The translations under genes and the position numbers were made by a program. From NCBI RefSeq assembly GCF_964340395.1, contig NC_135561.1:11412961-11476960 (forward strand): a stretch of DNA of 64,000 nucleotides, read 5' to 3'. The DNA comes from Glandiceps talaboti. Lineage: Eukaryota > Hemichordata > Enteropneusta > Spengelidae. Below the pieces are notes generated by a model. That model made no database searches. It worked only from the letters and a program-made list of their open reading frames with translations, and was not told where the DNA came from. Positions 38,328-51,702 of this stretch are shown here, piece by piece. The stretch's first letter is position 1. Each line of letters opens with the position of its first letter.

Positions 38328-39823
38328 TTTATGGTTGTATGTTGCTGTTGTAAAACGAAATAGTGAATCTATTTTCTTTGTAATTCGTAAATTACACATT
38401 TTAGTCATAAAGGGTTTACTCTTAATTTTCTTCGCCAACTGTACAGTATAACTCCCCTACCACCACCACCATCACGTAACCCCCCCCCCCTCGCCGCTGC
38501 CAACCAACCTTCCATGTGATCAGTAGGTGAACAGTTTAACATTATATACAAAATATGTTCGAACTCCATCTACACAAAGTTCATGTCGATATGTCAGGAG
38601 ATGTTGCAGTTAAAGACGTTCACTTTTGTGAGTCCTCAGATGATTGCAATGTATCTAAGGCATATTAAGTAGACAAATATAGTACATTCTATCACTCTCA
38701 CCTTGACAAAACGTACACCTCAAACAAAAGCCGAAAAAGCCTTACTTTATATTTTCTAGAGGTAAACATCAATTAGCCTCATTTCGGGATATAGAAAACG
38801 GACAACGAAGTAAACGCTATATATAGAGGAAAGAAAATAGCATTCTATTAATCATTTAACTGCGAATGGCCTTGAAGTCATTGGTTGAAGGATTATAACC
38901 TTTCAAACAACAACAACAGAACACATTTGATGATTTCCACCTGCTATATTTTTTTTCTACTTTCTTCACAGAGTTCTGCACAAGTCGTCGCATTGGAAAG
39001 TATGTTAACCTCTAGAACAGTTGGTTTCCTCGAACATAACGTACTTGTCCCCGGGTACAAGATGTGTTCTTCCGTCGAACGGAGACGGATCATGGGTAGC
39101 TGCTTTACTTGTTTCAATGACAGCGTGATTTCCATAATGAACGATAATCTGCTCTACTAACGTAAAGTGAAATCCCCTACAACAATTTAGAATTTATTAA
39201 AAGAGATTAAACGGATTTTAACCAGATCTGAACATTTTTCATAATTACAAACAGAAATGAAATTTCTAGCAGACATACCCAGTCAATGGTGCACGATATA
39301 ATTTGGGGTCACCAAAAGGTTAGAATCGTAGAGAAAATGCATATGACTAAAACTGACATCGCAATAGGGCAATGTTCTACCCATTTTAAGGTCTGAATCT
39401 CATGAACACGTTACTACATATTAATTTGAAGTCAGAATTTATATAAAATAATGTATCTAGTTGGTCCTTTTAATATGTAGGCGCTGTAGCAGCAGGGACT
39501 CTCAATACAAGGAAAGAATCAATAATCTTTTTGACAATCATGCAATTCAATTTGACGACAATACTGTCTATGTTGTAGCACACCATATCCTCTGGCCTGA
39601 AACAACCGTGTACAACTCAATGTGGACCCAAATTGATTTCTTATACTGACTAACAAGAACAACAATTATATAACATGAAAATGCTTTGAGCTTTTCAGCA
39701 TATTTTTGCAATTCTAAGACTCCATTACCACAGAAGTAACAACGGAGACACTACATTGAACACTTACCTATACAACTAAAAATTGATCGCTTGTTTCAGC
39801 AAACTACACCTAGCAAATTGGCG
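38328..39823. other. Unassigned spacer with one possible exon
   Basis: A CACC run and C11 lie at 38459-38490. The stretch 38944-39175 is less AT-rich and open on both strands; it is treated as a weak exon candidate in the findings. I see nothing else that can be supported. Confidence 0.45.
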
Positions 39824-39928
39824 ATGTATGTATGTATGTATGTATGTATGTATGTATGTATGTATGTATGTATGTTTGTATGTATGTATGTATGTATGTA
39901 TGTATGTATGTATGTATGTATGTATGTA

Positions 39929-39987
<59 letters not shown>

Positions 39988-40067
39988 ATGTATGTATGCA
40001 TGCATGCATGCATGCATGCATGCATGTATGTATGTATGTATGTATGTATGTATGTATTTATTTATTT
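39824..40067 (+). repeat. Compound (ATGT)n-(TG)n-(ATGC)n microsatellite
   Basis: (ATGT)n runs to about 39932, (TG)n from 39933 to 39971, (ATGT)n again, (ATGC)n at about 39996-40024, then (ATGT)n and a short (ATTT)n tail. The (ATGC)n block is self-complementary. Confidence 0.99.
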
Positions 40068-40581
40068 GTGAGTCTCTTATATACCATCTGGCCATCGCAC
40101 ACCTCTCACTCCAAGTCAATGTAAATGTTTAGTTTGTCTAGGGCTGTATCATAGGTGTCTTGTCTTTGTTACATTGAAAGCAAATTTCCCCTCGAGTAAA
40201 CCCACGGTTTTTTGTCTTTGTCATTATAAAGATGTTATCATCTTCCTTGAATAGATCCCATAATTTTGTTTTTTTACCCATTTACAAGAAGTACTAATAT
40301 CATTACACAAATGTACAGAGTAAAGTCACTAGATTTCTTGTTGACATTTAAAAAAAGAGAAGATCTTGTTTATATTCAGAGCAACATTGAATATGTCATG
40401 ATGACACATTGCTTTCTGCTTCTAAGTGCTAAATGGAAATCAATACTTACAATAGATTAGCAAATGAACTCATCATCCAATCAACAATGGTGACTACAAA
40501 CGTAGTCAGTCAATCCAACTAAACTGATTAGAATAACCTCCTTTTATCTTTTACCTTTCAGTCAATATAAAAAAGTCACTC

Positions 40582-40582
<1 letters not shown>

Positions 40583-40612
<30 letters not shown>

Positions 40613-40661
40613 TACAGACAGGCAGGCAGGCAGGCAGGCAGGCAGACAGACAGACAGACGG

Positions 40662-40703
<42 letters not shown>
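40583..40703 (+). repeat. (CAGA)n-(GGCA)n-(CAGA)n microsatellite
   Basis: The (CAGA)n array has a central pure (GGCA)n block at about 40620-40645 and isolated CGGA variants after it. Confidence 0.98.
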
Positions 40704-41066
40704 TTAGAATTACTCTTTAGGCATGATTAGTCATATATACCTAACCCAACTCTGATAAATTTTGAAATCAGTACATGGTGGTTGTAAGTTTTAAGTATTG
40801 ATGTTTGGTTCACGATGTACATTCTCATATTCTTAACACTGCATTTGCTATCCATAAGTTAATATATTTTCTATTACTTAAAGTGACCATGAGAATTAGG
40901 TATTTATTTTGGATTTTTAATGTATAAAACAATTTTATCATGGCTTCCTACTTGAAAAATCTACATGAACCAATATATGTCAAGTCTTGTTTGTAACTCA
41001 ATGATAAATACCTAATCCACATCCATATGGCCACTTTAAGGTTTTTGTTGGTACAACTTTTCTTCC
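40704..41066. other. Unassigned spacer
   Basis: I see no recognisable gene, RNA or repeat. Confidence 0.5.
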
Positions 41067-41803
41067 AGGACATGGTAGCAAACGCCAGAGACCTCAGCAC
41101 TGCAGAACTCCGTTCAGGTCTTACAGGACATTGGAGCCAACAGAAGGGAATTCAATGCTACAGAATTCAGTTCAAAATATTGTAATAAACATCAGGGAAT
41201 TCAACACAGGTCCAGATCTTACGGGACATTGAAGCAAATACCATGGAAGTCGACACAACAGAATTCATTTAAGGTCTTACAGGACATTGTTGCAATCACC
41301 AGAGAATTCAACTCTACAAAAATCAACGTTGTTGCAAACACCATGGAAGTCAACACTACAGAATTCAATTCAGGCCTTACAGGACACTGTAGCAAACACC
41401 AGGGAATTCAACACCACATTCAACACCACAGAATTCATTTAAGATCTTACAGGACATTATGGCAAACACCAGGGAATTCAACACTACACACTCAATTTAG
41501 GTCTTATAGCACATTATAGCAACCACCAGGGAATTCATCACTACAAAACTCAATTCAGGCCTTACAGGACACTGTAACAAACACCGGGGAATTCAACGCT
41601 ACAAAATTAATTCATTTCATGTCTTACAGGACATACATAGCAAATACTGGTGGAAGTCAATACTGCAGACCTCAATGCAGATCTTACAGGACATTGTAAG
41701 CAAACACCATGGAAGTCAACACTATAGACCTCAATGCAGATTTTACAGGACATTGTAAGCAAACACCAGTGCATCCAATACTTCAGAACTCAGTTCATGT
41801 CTG
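41067..41803 (+). repeat. Minisatellite, unit about 58-62 bp, with recurring EcoRI sites
   Basis: About 13 diverged units follow the pattern TTACAGGACATTGTAGCAAA, then CACCAGGGAATTCAACACTA, then CAGAACTCAATTCAGGTC. The TTACAGGACA landmark is seen at about 41120, 41276, 41378, 41446, 41563, 41625, 41686 and 41746, with altered forms between. GAATTC recurs through much of the array. Some units carry local expansions, such as a repeated CAACACCACA near 41410-41430. The 96-codon frame at 41229-41519 drifts with the non-triplet unit length and is not a supported gene. Confidence 0.9.
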
Positions 41804-42548
41804 TCAATTATCTGATTTGTACAAAAAGTAGAAGAAGCTGACGCCATTGGGTGAATCTGTTAGTCTCTGTTATCTATCAGAGTCATTGATGCAGCCATGA
41901 TACGAATACTATCAAATAATGTACCAAATGAAGGACTTTTATCCAATCCATTGTGATAACCCTATTTCCATTCAAATGTGATCCTGTTCACATCACCAAA
42001 TAAAAGCCTTGTTGCCAATCTTCTCAAAAGCTGCCCCATTTTGATTTTTGTCTGTCAAATTAGGAAGCATTTAAGTCGACTTTAAAGTTATCTCCATGTA
42101 AACAATAAAGCCATTGCAGTATTAGTGTTTAAATTATTGTATTTTAACAACCATGGCAATGTGAAATAAAAGATATAGATTTTGAAGATATCGCCATATT
42201 GCAATGGGATTTTCACTTTTATGATAATCCAAAGTTGTGGAAACAGTGTAAAAAATCATTTGATGTGGTTATGTCTTTTGGGAATGTTATTAGTTTATAG
42301 AAAGGTCAATGACTATTTTTTCAACAGAACATGTGAATACCCTTTTGGAATGATGCAACTCTGGCCTTTAAGGATCGCAGTATTAACCCAAAATAGCAAA
42401 TGTTACCCAAAGGAAAAGATTTATAAATCGATAAAAAAACAAGTACTTATCAACGACGTGTGTCTATTGCATAAACAGTGCAGTCTACTGCTGCAAGTGT
42501 TACTTGAAAAACTGTACATTGCCCATATATAGATCTATACATAGATGC
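41804..42548. other. Unassigned spacer
   Basis: The 116-codon plus frame at 42182-42532 has no recognisable domain or signal. No gene is called. Confidence 0.5.
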
Positions 42549-42790
42549 ATACATACATACATACATACATACATACATACATCCATACATACATACATAC
42601 ATACATACATACATACATACGTACGTACGTACGTACGTACGTACACACACATACATACATACATACATACATACATACATACATACATACATACATACAC
42701 ACACATACATACATACATACATACATCCATACATCCATCCATCCATCCATACATACATACATACATACATACATACATACATACATACAT
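42549..42790 (+). repeat. Compound (CATA)n-(CGTA)n microsatellite
   Basis: The (CATA)n array has a clean (CGTA)n block at about 42619-42644, a short (CA)n step, and a (CATC)n block near 42727-42748. Confidence 0.99.
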
Positions 42791-45634
42791 AATTATTACT
42801 GACTTTATTTGAAATATTAATTTCCAAGGGGTAAATGCACTTTATAGTATCTATACTATCTTTTCAACGTCAACACTGCAACTGTTATTCTAAATGTTCA
42901 CATTCGTAGGTATATCTTGTATTTTATAGGAAATGGGCATCAAGCTATGTTGTTTTTGTTATCGATATTGGCATTGGTCGCCATTTTGTCTGCACAATAT
43001 TTTGACAGTGTCACGTATGCTAATAGATATGAATGATAACATAGAAAATTAGCTTTTGATTATGCACACTTTATTAAATTTAAATATTTGATGAAAGACG
43101 CAATATATGTAGAAAGAATAATTTGAAAGATAGCATAGGACACTGAAACTGTCTCTGTAACGAGTATCATGATTCATTCATTCCTATCACCCCCTTTAAT
43201 TCTTTGATACATAGTCTTGAATACATTGCAAATATCGACCTTCTGTGAATTAATAGCGAAGCTTTAACCTTTAGATAGAAAAAGGCGCATTCACAACAGG
43301 TGAATTCGAAATCAGTAGACGACCTTCTAACACTAAATAGAAGTATTCTTAGAAAATGAAATGTGTCGGAAATGTCAGAGTTCCTTCGTATCATTGTCAG
43401 TAAACAAGCAGTTTGATTAAATGACCTTGACATGGTGTAATTTTAGACTACCATGTGTACTTGGAGTTAATTATGTTTGGTGACCTGCAACAGGTGATCG
43501 CAGTAGTTTAAATAACATGTACTAACATAGAGACTTTTAGCGGTTGAAATGAAAAATATAGATAAAAAGTAGGGCGGCCTCAATATTTTTTGAAGAGAGA
43601 TTATAAATATGGTAAAAATAGAAGTTTGTCATTTACATATTCATGAGTGTACATTTCAATATTCGTAAATGTATATTTGCATATTTTGAGTAAGGTTAAT
43701 GGTGGTTTCTGCGTACCCTTGACTATTTTTGGTGTTTGAATAACAACATGTGTTATATTTTCACGTTTTAGATTGAAGTGGCATGGAATGTTTAATTCAT
43801 TGACTTCACTGAATTTGGCATACAAGCATATGTAGATACAAGTACCGTTGTTATTCGCTGCATTGGTGTCAAGTACAAATATAGTCTATATAAAACAACA
43901 AGTGGTCAAATGTTTCATAAATCCGTGAACCTTTGACTTTTGTCGTATTATAAACACAGTGGGAAGGACAAACTGCCTGTGGGGTTATTTTTATGAATAT
44001 TACAATGTAGTAATGTTATACAGCAATCTTCTATAAACAAAAATTTGTATATTCTTATAACATCTATTGTTGCTATCTAAAATAAATTATGAGCTTAAAG
44101 ATTGTGTCTAGACAAACATATTTCTAGAACTTTTCTTCTTCTTTTTCTTTTTTTTTGGTCATAAATATTTTACTGCCTATTTAAGATGTCTATGGTACAA
44201 AATATAATATATTCATTACAAATGGTGTCAAAAATGGCTTAAAAGAAAAATGTTCAATGCTGGATTCGACATGTCGGAATTGTAGACTCATCTGTGAAAG
44301 ATATAATAGAAGCGGGAAAATGCTTACACTTGACACTACACTTCCATGTGCATTTTGGCGCCAAACTTTATACACATTTATTTCTACAAGCTAAACCTAC
44401 GCTTTTTTCCAAGCGACTTAGCCTGCAAAAGGAAAGCCTAAAGAAATCAAGAAATAATGGGGATTTTTTTCAGACAATTACGTCTGGAGAGCTGACGCCG
44501 AGCCAATATCAACTCCTATGAAGTAATTTCACGGAATGTGTATGTGAGTACGCTGAGATGCCAATTTTTGGCTAAATTTCACGCAGCAATTTTCACTTGT
44601 GCCACTTATATACGTTCAAGCGAGGGTGTAAATGAGTTCTGCTTTCAAACGCTGTTTCAATTGTCGGTCTTCATGAAAGAGAATGTATATATTTTCCACT
44701 CAAGTGAATTCATTGAAAGAATGCGTCTTATTTTCAAAGGAAATTTTGTTTCATGCAAGCAGTAATAGAACGCATTATTTTGTCAAATTCGTGCGAATGA
44801 ATGTACTATAAGTATACCTACGCTCTCCAAACATCGCGCTCCCAATTTAGTCTCCAAACTACAAATAACCCACGCATGACGAAATCACACAATAGTAAAT
44901 GTATGCCTAGTGTTTGACATTTGTGGAGTAGAATGCAGGCAGTATTAAATTTTCCATTAATTAATAACATATTCATACGAAATGTTAGCAGGTCATTCTT
45001 CTATACACAAGCTATAAATGCTGTAAAAAATTATCCATCAATTACGTGTTCAGACCTATGCACTAGTTGACTATAAATGTCCTGTATATCCATTAGACAA
45101 CTTTGCCGCCCACTCTACGCTTGCAACAAATTGTCGTCAGAATAAAGATGAACTGAGGAAAGAAACTGACTCTACACTAGAAGAAGGTGCATGTCCTCAT
45201 ATTTTACATTATGGAGTCAATGTCTAGTACGTAACTGTTTAGACTAACCAAAATCAGAAGAAAAGGGGATTACTTCTCCAACTTTTAGTGGAAAGGGTGT
45301 TTAGTCTCAATGGAATCCCATGAAAATGTGCAAAGCGTCAAATAAAGGTCGGAATTTACAGTTTACCTTCTCGATTTGTCATTACTGTTAACCTTTTCTA
45401 AGACGTTAATGTGTAAATGCATTGGCAGTTATTTTAGAGTGTGCTGCATTATATTGGTATAACCTTTCCCTCCTGAATGATAATAATATGTACGTGGTAA
45501 TTAATATGACATAATATTGTGGCTAAAACAAACTTGAGTCTGTGAAAGGTTGAACGCGTCGTCTGCAATGTGAATATAATTTTCCATCTATTTTCCAACT
45601 TGTTCATTTTCCAATGGGCGCCCAGTCGGATATC
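42791..45634. other. Unassigned spacer
   Basis: I see no recognisable gene, RNA or repeat. The plus frames at 44294-44521 and 44538-44765 are short and lack motifs. Confidence 0.5.
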
Positions 45635-46010
45635 TTTATACTTGGTCCTTGCTTGCTATTTTGCGCCTGAGGCCAAATTTACCTGAAACTACAAGTTATT
45701 TAAACCTCTCCAGACTTTGCCATATTATATGAAAGCTTGCTTCTTGTGTCTTTTGATCAAAAAAGAATGACAATGTTTGCGATTCGCTTCCTTGTTTTCA
45801 AGAAAATCGTCAACTTGTTATTGTAGAATTAACAAAATATTCGACGGCCATGATTTTGGATTATAAATAAGTTTGAGATTTTGAACTCTATTTCAAAAAA
45901 TTGCATGAAGACCCCTCAATTCTTCATATAAAGGACTGGAAATGGGTTGGAGGTTTCTTGAACAAAGTGAGGGCTAGAGTTTTATATTTTCAGATAAATA
46001 GTTAGTCAAG
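45635..46010 (+). mobile_element. R3 dispersed element, copy 3 (most diverged)
   Basis: Landmarks are GCGCCTGAGGCCAAATT (45662), TTTTCAAGAAAATCGT (about 45796), ATTCGACGGCCATGATTTTG (45839) and GGTTGGAGGTTTCTTGAACA (45946). They correspond in order and spacing to the copies at 6499-6926 and 36219-36613. The ends are not clear, so the limits are approximate. Confidence 0.5.
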
Positions 46011-46577
46011 TAGGAAATAAGCAGGAATATTCAGTGTGCACGTAATGAATATTCATGTTTGTTAACTCCCATGATGCAATGGTGTATCACTCAAAGAGTT
46101 TTAGATGTGAAAAGAGTTTCAATGTGGTTTTGCGATCTGAATTAATCATGAAATGGGTCCCAAGAACACAAAATTAAAGTTTATTAAAATACCATTATTT
46201 TATTGAGTGGTGTTCCCCTTTAGTATTGGAATTTGTTATAGTATTTATCCATAGATTGTCCAAATCATAGCTGATAACTGGCGGGATTCTAAAAGGAATT
46301 CTACAGCATGTCACAATTTCAGTGTTTTGTGCAATTTTGTTCATGAATTTGATTGGGATTTACACCATCTTCACCCGCGGTAGATATTCTCTTTCCGCCC
46401 CTAGCTATTTAGTATGCATAGATTGGTAAATTGTCTGACAACTGATAGGGTATGGTAAGATATATTTTCTTGATTTAGCCGGGGAAAATACGAGTGACGT
46501 AAGGGGCCTTGTAAATACGAGGCGAAATAAAATCCTTAGGTTGCAAGTATTTCCATACCGAATGAAAAAAAATATTT

Positions 46578-46782
46578 GCAAATAATAAAATTACCCCTCC
46601 TGAAGCATAACTCATGAAAACCTGGGGAAAAATAACGAAGATTTGGAATGTTGCACTTCTATTTCGAACATCGCAGAACTGGTGACGTATCTGAGTTGTC
46701 GTGACGTCGAATGACAAGGTTATAGAACCCCTTAGTTTTGTTTGAAAATGTTCAACCTAGGTTGTGTGCGGATTAATAACGA
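46578..46782 (+). repeat. R2 dispersed repeat, copy 3
   Basis: Matches the other R2 copies through AAATAATAAAATTA, CCCCTCCTGA, TCATGAAAA, CTATTTCGAACATCGCAGAA, CTGGTGACGTA, CGTGACGTCGAATGACAAGG and AGGTTGTGTGCGG. It has a small insertion relative to copies 1 and 2 (around 46620-46640). The minus frame at 46475-46717 overlaps it and is not supported. Confidence 0.65.
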
Positions 46783-47852
46783 CTGTTTTACCCAACCCTA
46801 GGTCATTGAGTTCACTCTTACTTAGTATAATGGATAATACCAAACGGGGCTAATTCCATTTACCGTCTTTTCTAATTAGATTAACTCCCAACTAAGAAAC
46901 TTTGTGTACACTGAATGCCTGTAAGTCTTAACCCCATTAGCATAGTTTGATATAACAACAGCCTTACATGCACATATTAAAACTATGTTGAAGATGCTTT
47001 CATTCGCACATAGTTCATAGTATGACCTTTCTGAAGAATTTGTAAGCATTCACATATACATGTGCATAGTACGTATAACATGTTGAAGGATTTAAAAAAA
47101 AAACCATTCCCACATACACTCTGGGTCGAAGTAATTAAAAAGATAAATAAAATGTAAACCAACCCTACCTAGCCTATTTTTTGAAGTCATGTTATTAGAA
47201 ACAAATATTTTTATTATTATATTTATGCCTCTGCATTTCACAAAAGTATACGCCTGTATGAATTGACAAACCTTCAAGAGTAAAACATGTCTCATTACAG
47301 TAAAATGAAATATATACTATACCTGACTATTTTATTCCCAATCATGCATAGTCTTAATGTCGATACATCACTTGAGACAAGTTTTCACATTATCGGTCAT
47401 ATCTTGTACTAAGTCTTGTGATTGCATTTGGCTACTTCGTCTGCTATCCGGAACAATCATAAATATTCAATATTTTGACAGAACACTTCAAAATTTGATC
47501 TCCTCTTTCCGTGCCATTTCACAAGAAAGAATTTCTTGAATACATATGACATTTTAGATATATATATATATATATAGATTATGATATTTATTTTAGATAT
47601 GTGTGAATACAATATGATACTTGTGCCATTTCACAAGAAAGGAATTATTGAATACAATAACTTGATATTTTAGGTTAGCATTTTCGTATTAAATTATATA
47701 CCTAATGTGTTCCAAAAGCAATTATCAAATAGAGTAATTCATTGTGACAAAATATCAAAGTGTAGTTTATACAACTGCCGTAAGTTTTTATAAGCTTTCT
47801 TAATCTGAATTTGTTCTTTTAGTAGGCCGCCACTGATATTTCAACCTTTAAA
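46783..47852. other. Unassigned spacer with a short duplication
   Basis: GTGCCATTTCACAAGAAAG occurs at 47511 and 47623, followed in both by TTGAATACA and ATTTTAG, which suggests a diverged 112-base tandem duplication. No gene is recognised. Confidence 0.5.
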
Positions 47853-47962
47853 ACATACATACATACATACATACATACATACATACATACATACATACAT
47901 ACATACATACATACACACACGCACGCACGCACGCACGCACCCATACATACATACATACATAC
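47853..47962 (+). repeat. (CATA)n-(CGCA)n microsatellite
   Basis: (CATA)n runs to about 47913, then a short (CA)n step, (CGCA)n at about 47920-47940, and (CATA)n again. Confidence 0.98.
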
Positions 47963-50900
47963 TTGACTAAATAACGAATCGACAAACTAAAGAATACTGT
48001 ATGATTAATATCTAACTTGCCTATTTATTTATTTATCTATCTATTCCATCTCTTTTGGATCGGGGGCTCATTAAGTATGCGAAGAGCAGAACATTACCTA
48101 TAATACTTTATTTAACCAAACATTAATAAATAAACAGGATAGGGTGAACGTAGCGGCGTAACCCTGATTTTTTTTATCAGCAAATACACATCACCGTTCC
48201 CTTGGGCTAACACAGTTTGATTAGGACTCATGTGCCGCAAGTCGTTGCCATTTCCTCTCCCTCACAGCTCCTATTACCTTAGTTCAATGTATCATTATAC
48301 ACATCTTGTACACGACAGCGTCCTTTGAATATATAGATTTTATACATACTAGCTACATCTTACTTACAAATCGTTCCTGCTTTACATATACATGGACCTT
48401 CACAAACTAATTACGGTATATTGTACCATCACAAATTAAAAAGGCGATGACTCAAAGCACTCCACCGATTCTTGGATTGTACAAATTACACTTTTAAAAA
48501 TGATATGAAATATTCATTTGCTTCTGGTTTAATTTAAAGTAAAATTCAAATGGGTTTGATAAGACAGTTTGACATGGAGAAGGTACGATTGTCTCACTTA
48601 AACCAGATTCTGAATTAGTTTAAAGAATCAGAATTTTAAACTGTGTCGGTGACGACTTTTGTGCTAGCTGGTGCGACAAATGACTTATATGTTTGACTAT
48701 CATGAATTTTGCATGATGTCAATGAACCTCCCCCCCCCCGCCCCCCCCGCCCATATCATGTTCCTTTAATTTCCGCTGTTCGTTTTACAATGTTTGAAAA
48801 TAACTGACATAAGTAAACTATTAGGGTAGTTCGCAAATATGCCATCAATATTATTAATAAATCTTAAGTTATAATAAGATAAGTAAGTATTATTGCTTGG
48901 ACTCTCAGAAATATTCATCCCTGTTTGAAGGCAGGTACTTTCCAATCAGTGCGGTGTATTTTTTTCCATAATCTTCAAAGCACTGGCGTCATTCATTGCT
49001 ATCGTGAATTGATCTGCTCGCCAACTACATACATATTTCTTGAATAACATCCCTCGTTGCTCCAGGTTACAAAAGGTCACCCTTTCTGCCTGATTTCTCC
49101 TTCGATATTTTTAATTCGAGATTTGAATGGCGAGTATGCTGTTGCATTAATTAAATTTCGTTATTCGTACTGCGCATGTTCGTTTCTCAAGGACACCCTC
49201 AACTCTTTCTGCACCAGATACTATTTTTTACATAAATACATACAGTGCATTACATGTATGGTTCAACAAGTGAGCAGGGAGAGCGCTACACTTTTCAAAC
49301 AACTATTTCTGATTTAGAGATATCAATTTTATAGCAATTTGTTTTGTGGTTATCACCTTTGGAAAAGCCCATCTAAATCTGTTACTTTTTTAAACTAAAA
49401 TACTAGAGCTGCGGTTCAGTGGGAGATGATAATTGAAAAAAATGACATTAATAAACACATACCAATCTTTTCAGGCGTTATCGTGTATGAAAATCTAACG
49501 TTCCGCGTCTCTACTTATTTTCAGTAGACATGATATAGCTGAGACGGGTTATCGGTAATTGAAAATTGACCTTTGTAATCACATAGTAGTTAGAACCCCT
49601 GAAAACTTACTAGCATCAAACCATATCGAATAGCGGAACACAGTGACCCCCAGTTGGGTGTTAACTGATCGGTCACAATACAGTACAATAACCCCAAGGC
49701 AAAATTATGTCAAATCTAATTGAAACAGACAAGCATTTAAAGCGCCAACGTTTCATAATATTCCCGCGCGCGCGCTTTCAATTATTGTCGGTATATATGC
49801 ATAAAGTAAGTTTCCCGCGCCAAAAAAAAAACAGGTTGGCGGTTTGTCAAATCAAATCTATTTTGCTCTATTTTGTTATAATTAGCATCAGTAATTCAAT
49901 TACGGATCGGTGGATGTAAACACGCAGGTGGTTCCTAACAATGTGGGTTGTAGTACAAATGCTGATTACTTCTGAACACCCCCCTACCAAACAGCAGGTG
50001 TTTTGTAATTAATTTACAGTACAGCATTCGCTCACGTTTCCGTGTATTATAGATGAATATTTTCCGTTTGAGTCATTCTAAAATGTGCATTTACAATGCA
50101 TTGCCAGTAGCTATCTTTTCTATCCATTCATTTACGTTCATTTAGAAAACTCGTCATTTATTAATCGCTAATAATCGTTTGATATGAAGTTATTTTTACG
50201 ACATTATTTCTTCTTCTTTTTTTTCCTTTTTTTTCCAAATTCTTCCTTTCTTTACAATTCTGATTTGCTATGTTTACATTTCCGATCCCACAGTCATGAC
50301 GGCAAACGTTCGCATATTCTTTCACTTGGTCTCCTGCAGTTCATGTTAATATTAGAAATTTCATTAAAGTCATATGCTACCATTTCTTTACCTACATATT
50401 AAATAAATGGACATTTTCATGAAAATCATTTATTACCATATTGATATCAGTCTGCGCCTCGAAATAAATATAAATTCGCCGCCGATCGGCATTGACAGGT
50501 TTATATACTGCAGTTTTTTGTACGTTTTTGATGTTAATGACATTTTCTGGATGAATAATCGTCCAACAGGGTTGGGGTTTTTGATTGCCCAAATGTGTTG
50601 CTACGGATCTCATGGTACATGGTTACTCGTACATTTTTCTTCTGTTTATTAAAAACAACAAAATTTAGACTTCATATTAACCAGATACAATATGAAAAAG
50701 AAAAAACAGTCAGATCACGTCTCCGCTTCTTTGATATCAAAAATCTCATTAATCCAGAGATACTTTACATGCCAAAACACGATTACAGAGACAAGGCTAG
50801 ATTACAACCCACGGCACGTCCCTTGTAACGCAAGATTTTCATTCTTGGGGCGATACAGTCTAAAATATCGTATAAGCTAGTAGGAGTACGCAAGGTGGGC

Positions 50901-51544
50901 ATTTGAGGTTACAAATCAGATCGGAAAAGTTCAAGAGGCCACCAAGCTATTTGCTAGGGCGACTACAAGTGTGCACCGTCTGTGGTTAACCCTAGGCCCT
51001 ACAGTAACATGCACTTTCTATCAAGAATTAGTTAACCAAAAGTATATTTTTTTTAGTTTTCCCTTCTATTTGTGGACCGTCCTACACATTGTTAGTATGG
51101 AATAATACAGATTCAATATTTAGGTCTAGAAATGGAGATGTCATTTACAATGATTTTCATCTTACCACAAAAAGAATATCTGAAAACTGTAAGAATGTGT
51201 AGAAAACCTGGGACCAGCCAAGCAATGCACTAATCTTATCTTTATCTTATTACATTTATTGAAATTATAGTTTATTGTCACATTTGCCACTACCAAATTG
51301 ACATATTTGTTTACTTCATTACCGCTATAGTTTGATATAACTGATACAAGTACTAGTTTATTTAAAATATGTGTCTACAAATATCAAAATAGGTGATAGA
51401 TGGTTTCCAATATTTAGTTCTTTTCCAAATTTTGCGAAGAACATTAAATAGCCTTGTACCTTTTGTCAGATGAAGGATATAATGTAAGTCATTACAATAA
51501 CCAATGAATTAGCAATGCATTATGTATCCAGCTGTTTGGTTGTA
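47963..51544. other. Unassigned spacer
   Basis: No gene is recognised. A C-rich tract (C-runs broken by single Gs) lies at 48727-48753. An alternating CG patch, CCCGCGCGCGCGC, lies near 49764. The plus frames at 49057-49317, 49707-49919 and 50407-50880 show no recognisable motif. Confidence 0.5.
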
Positions 51545-51647
51545 CAAACAAACAAACAAACAAACAAACAAACAAACAACAAACAAACACACAAACACAC
51601 ACATACATACATACATACATACATACATACATACATACATACATACA

Positions 51648-51681
<34 letters not shown>

Positions 51682-51702
51682 CATACATAACATAACATAA
51701 CA
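51545..51702 (+). repeat. (CAAA)n-(CATA)n-(CATAA)n microsatellite
   Basis: (CAAA)n runs at 51545-51580, then CACA steps, (CATA)n to about 51689, and a short (CATAA)n pentamer tail. Confidence 0.98.

Noticed and set aside
42182-42532. 116-codon plus-strand frame
   Set aside because: No domain, signal or composition shift; comparable frames are expected in 64 kb read in six frames.
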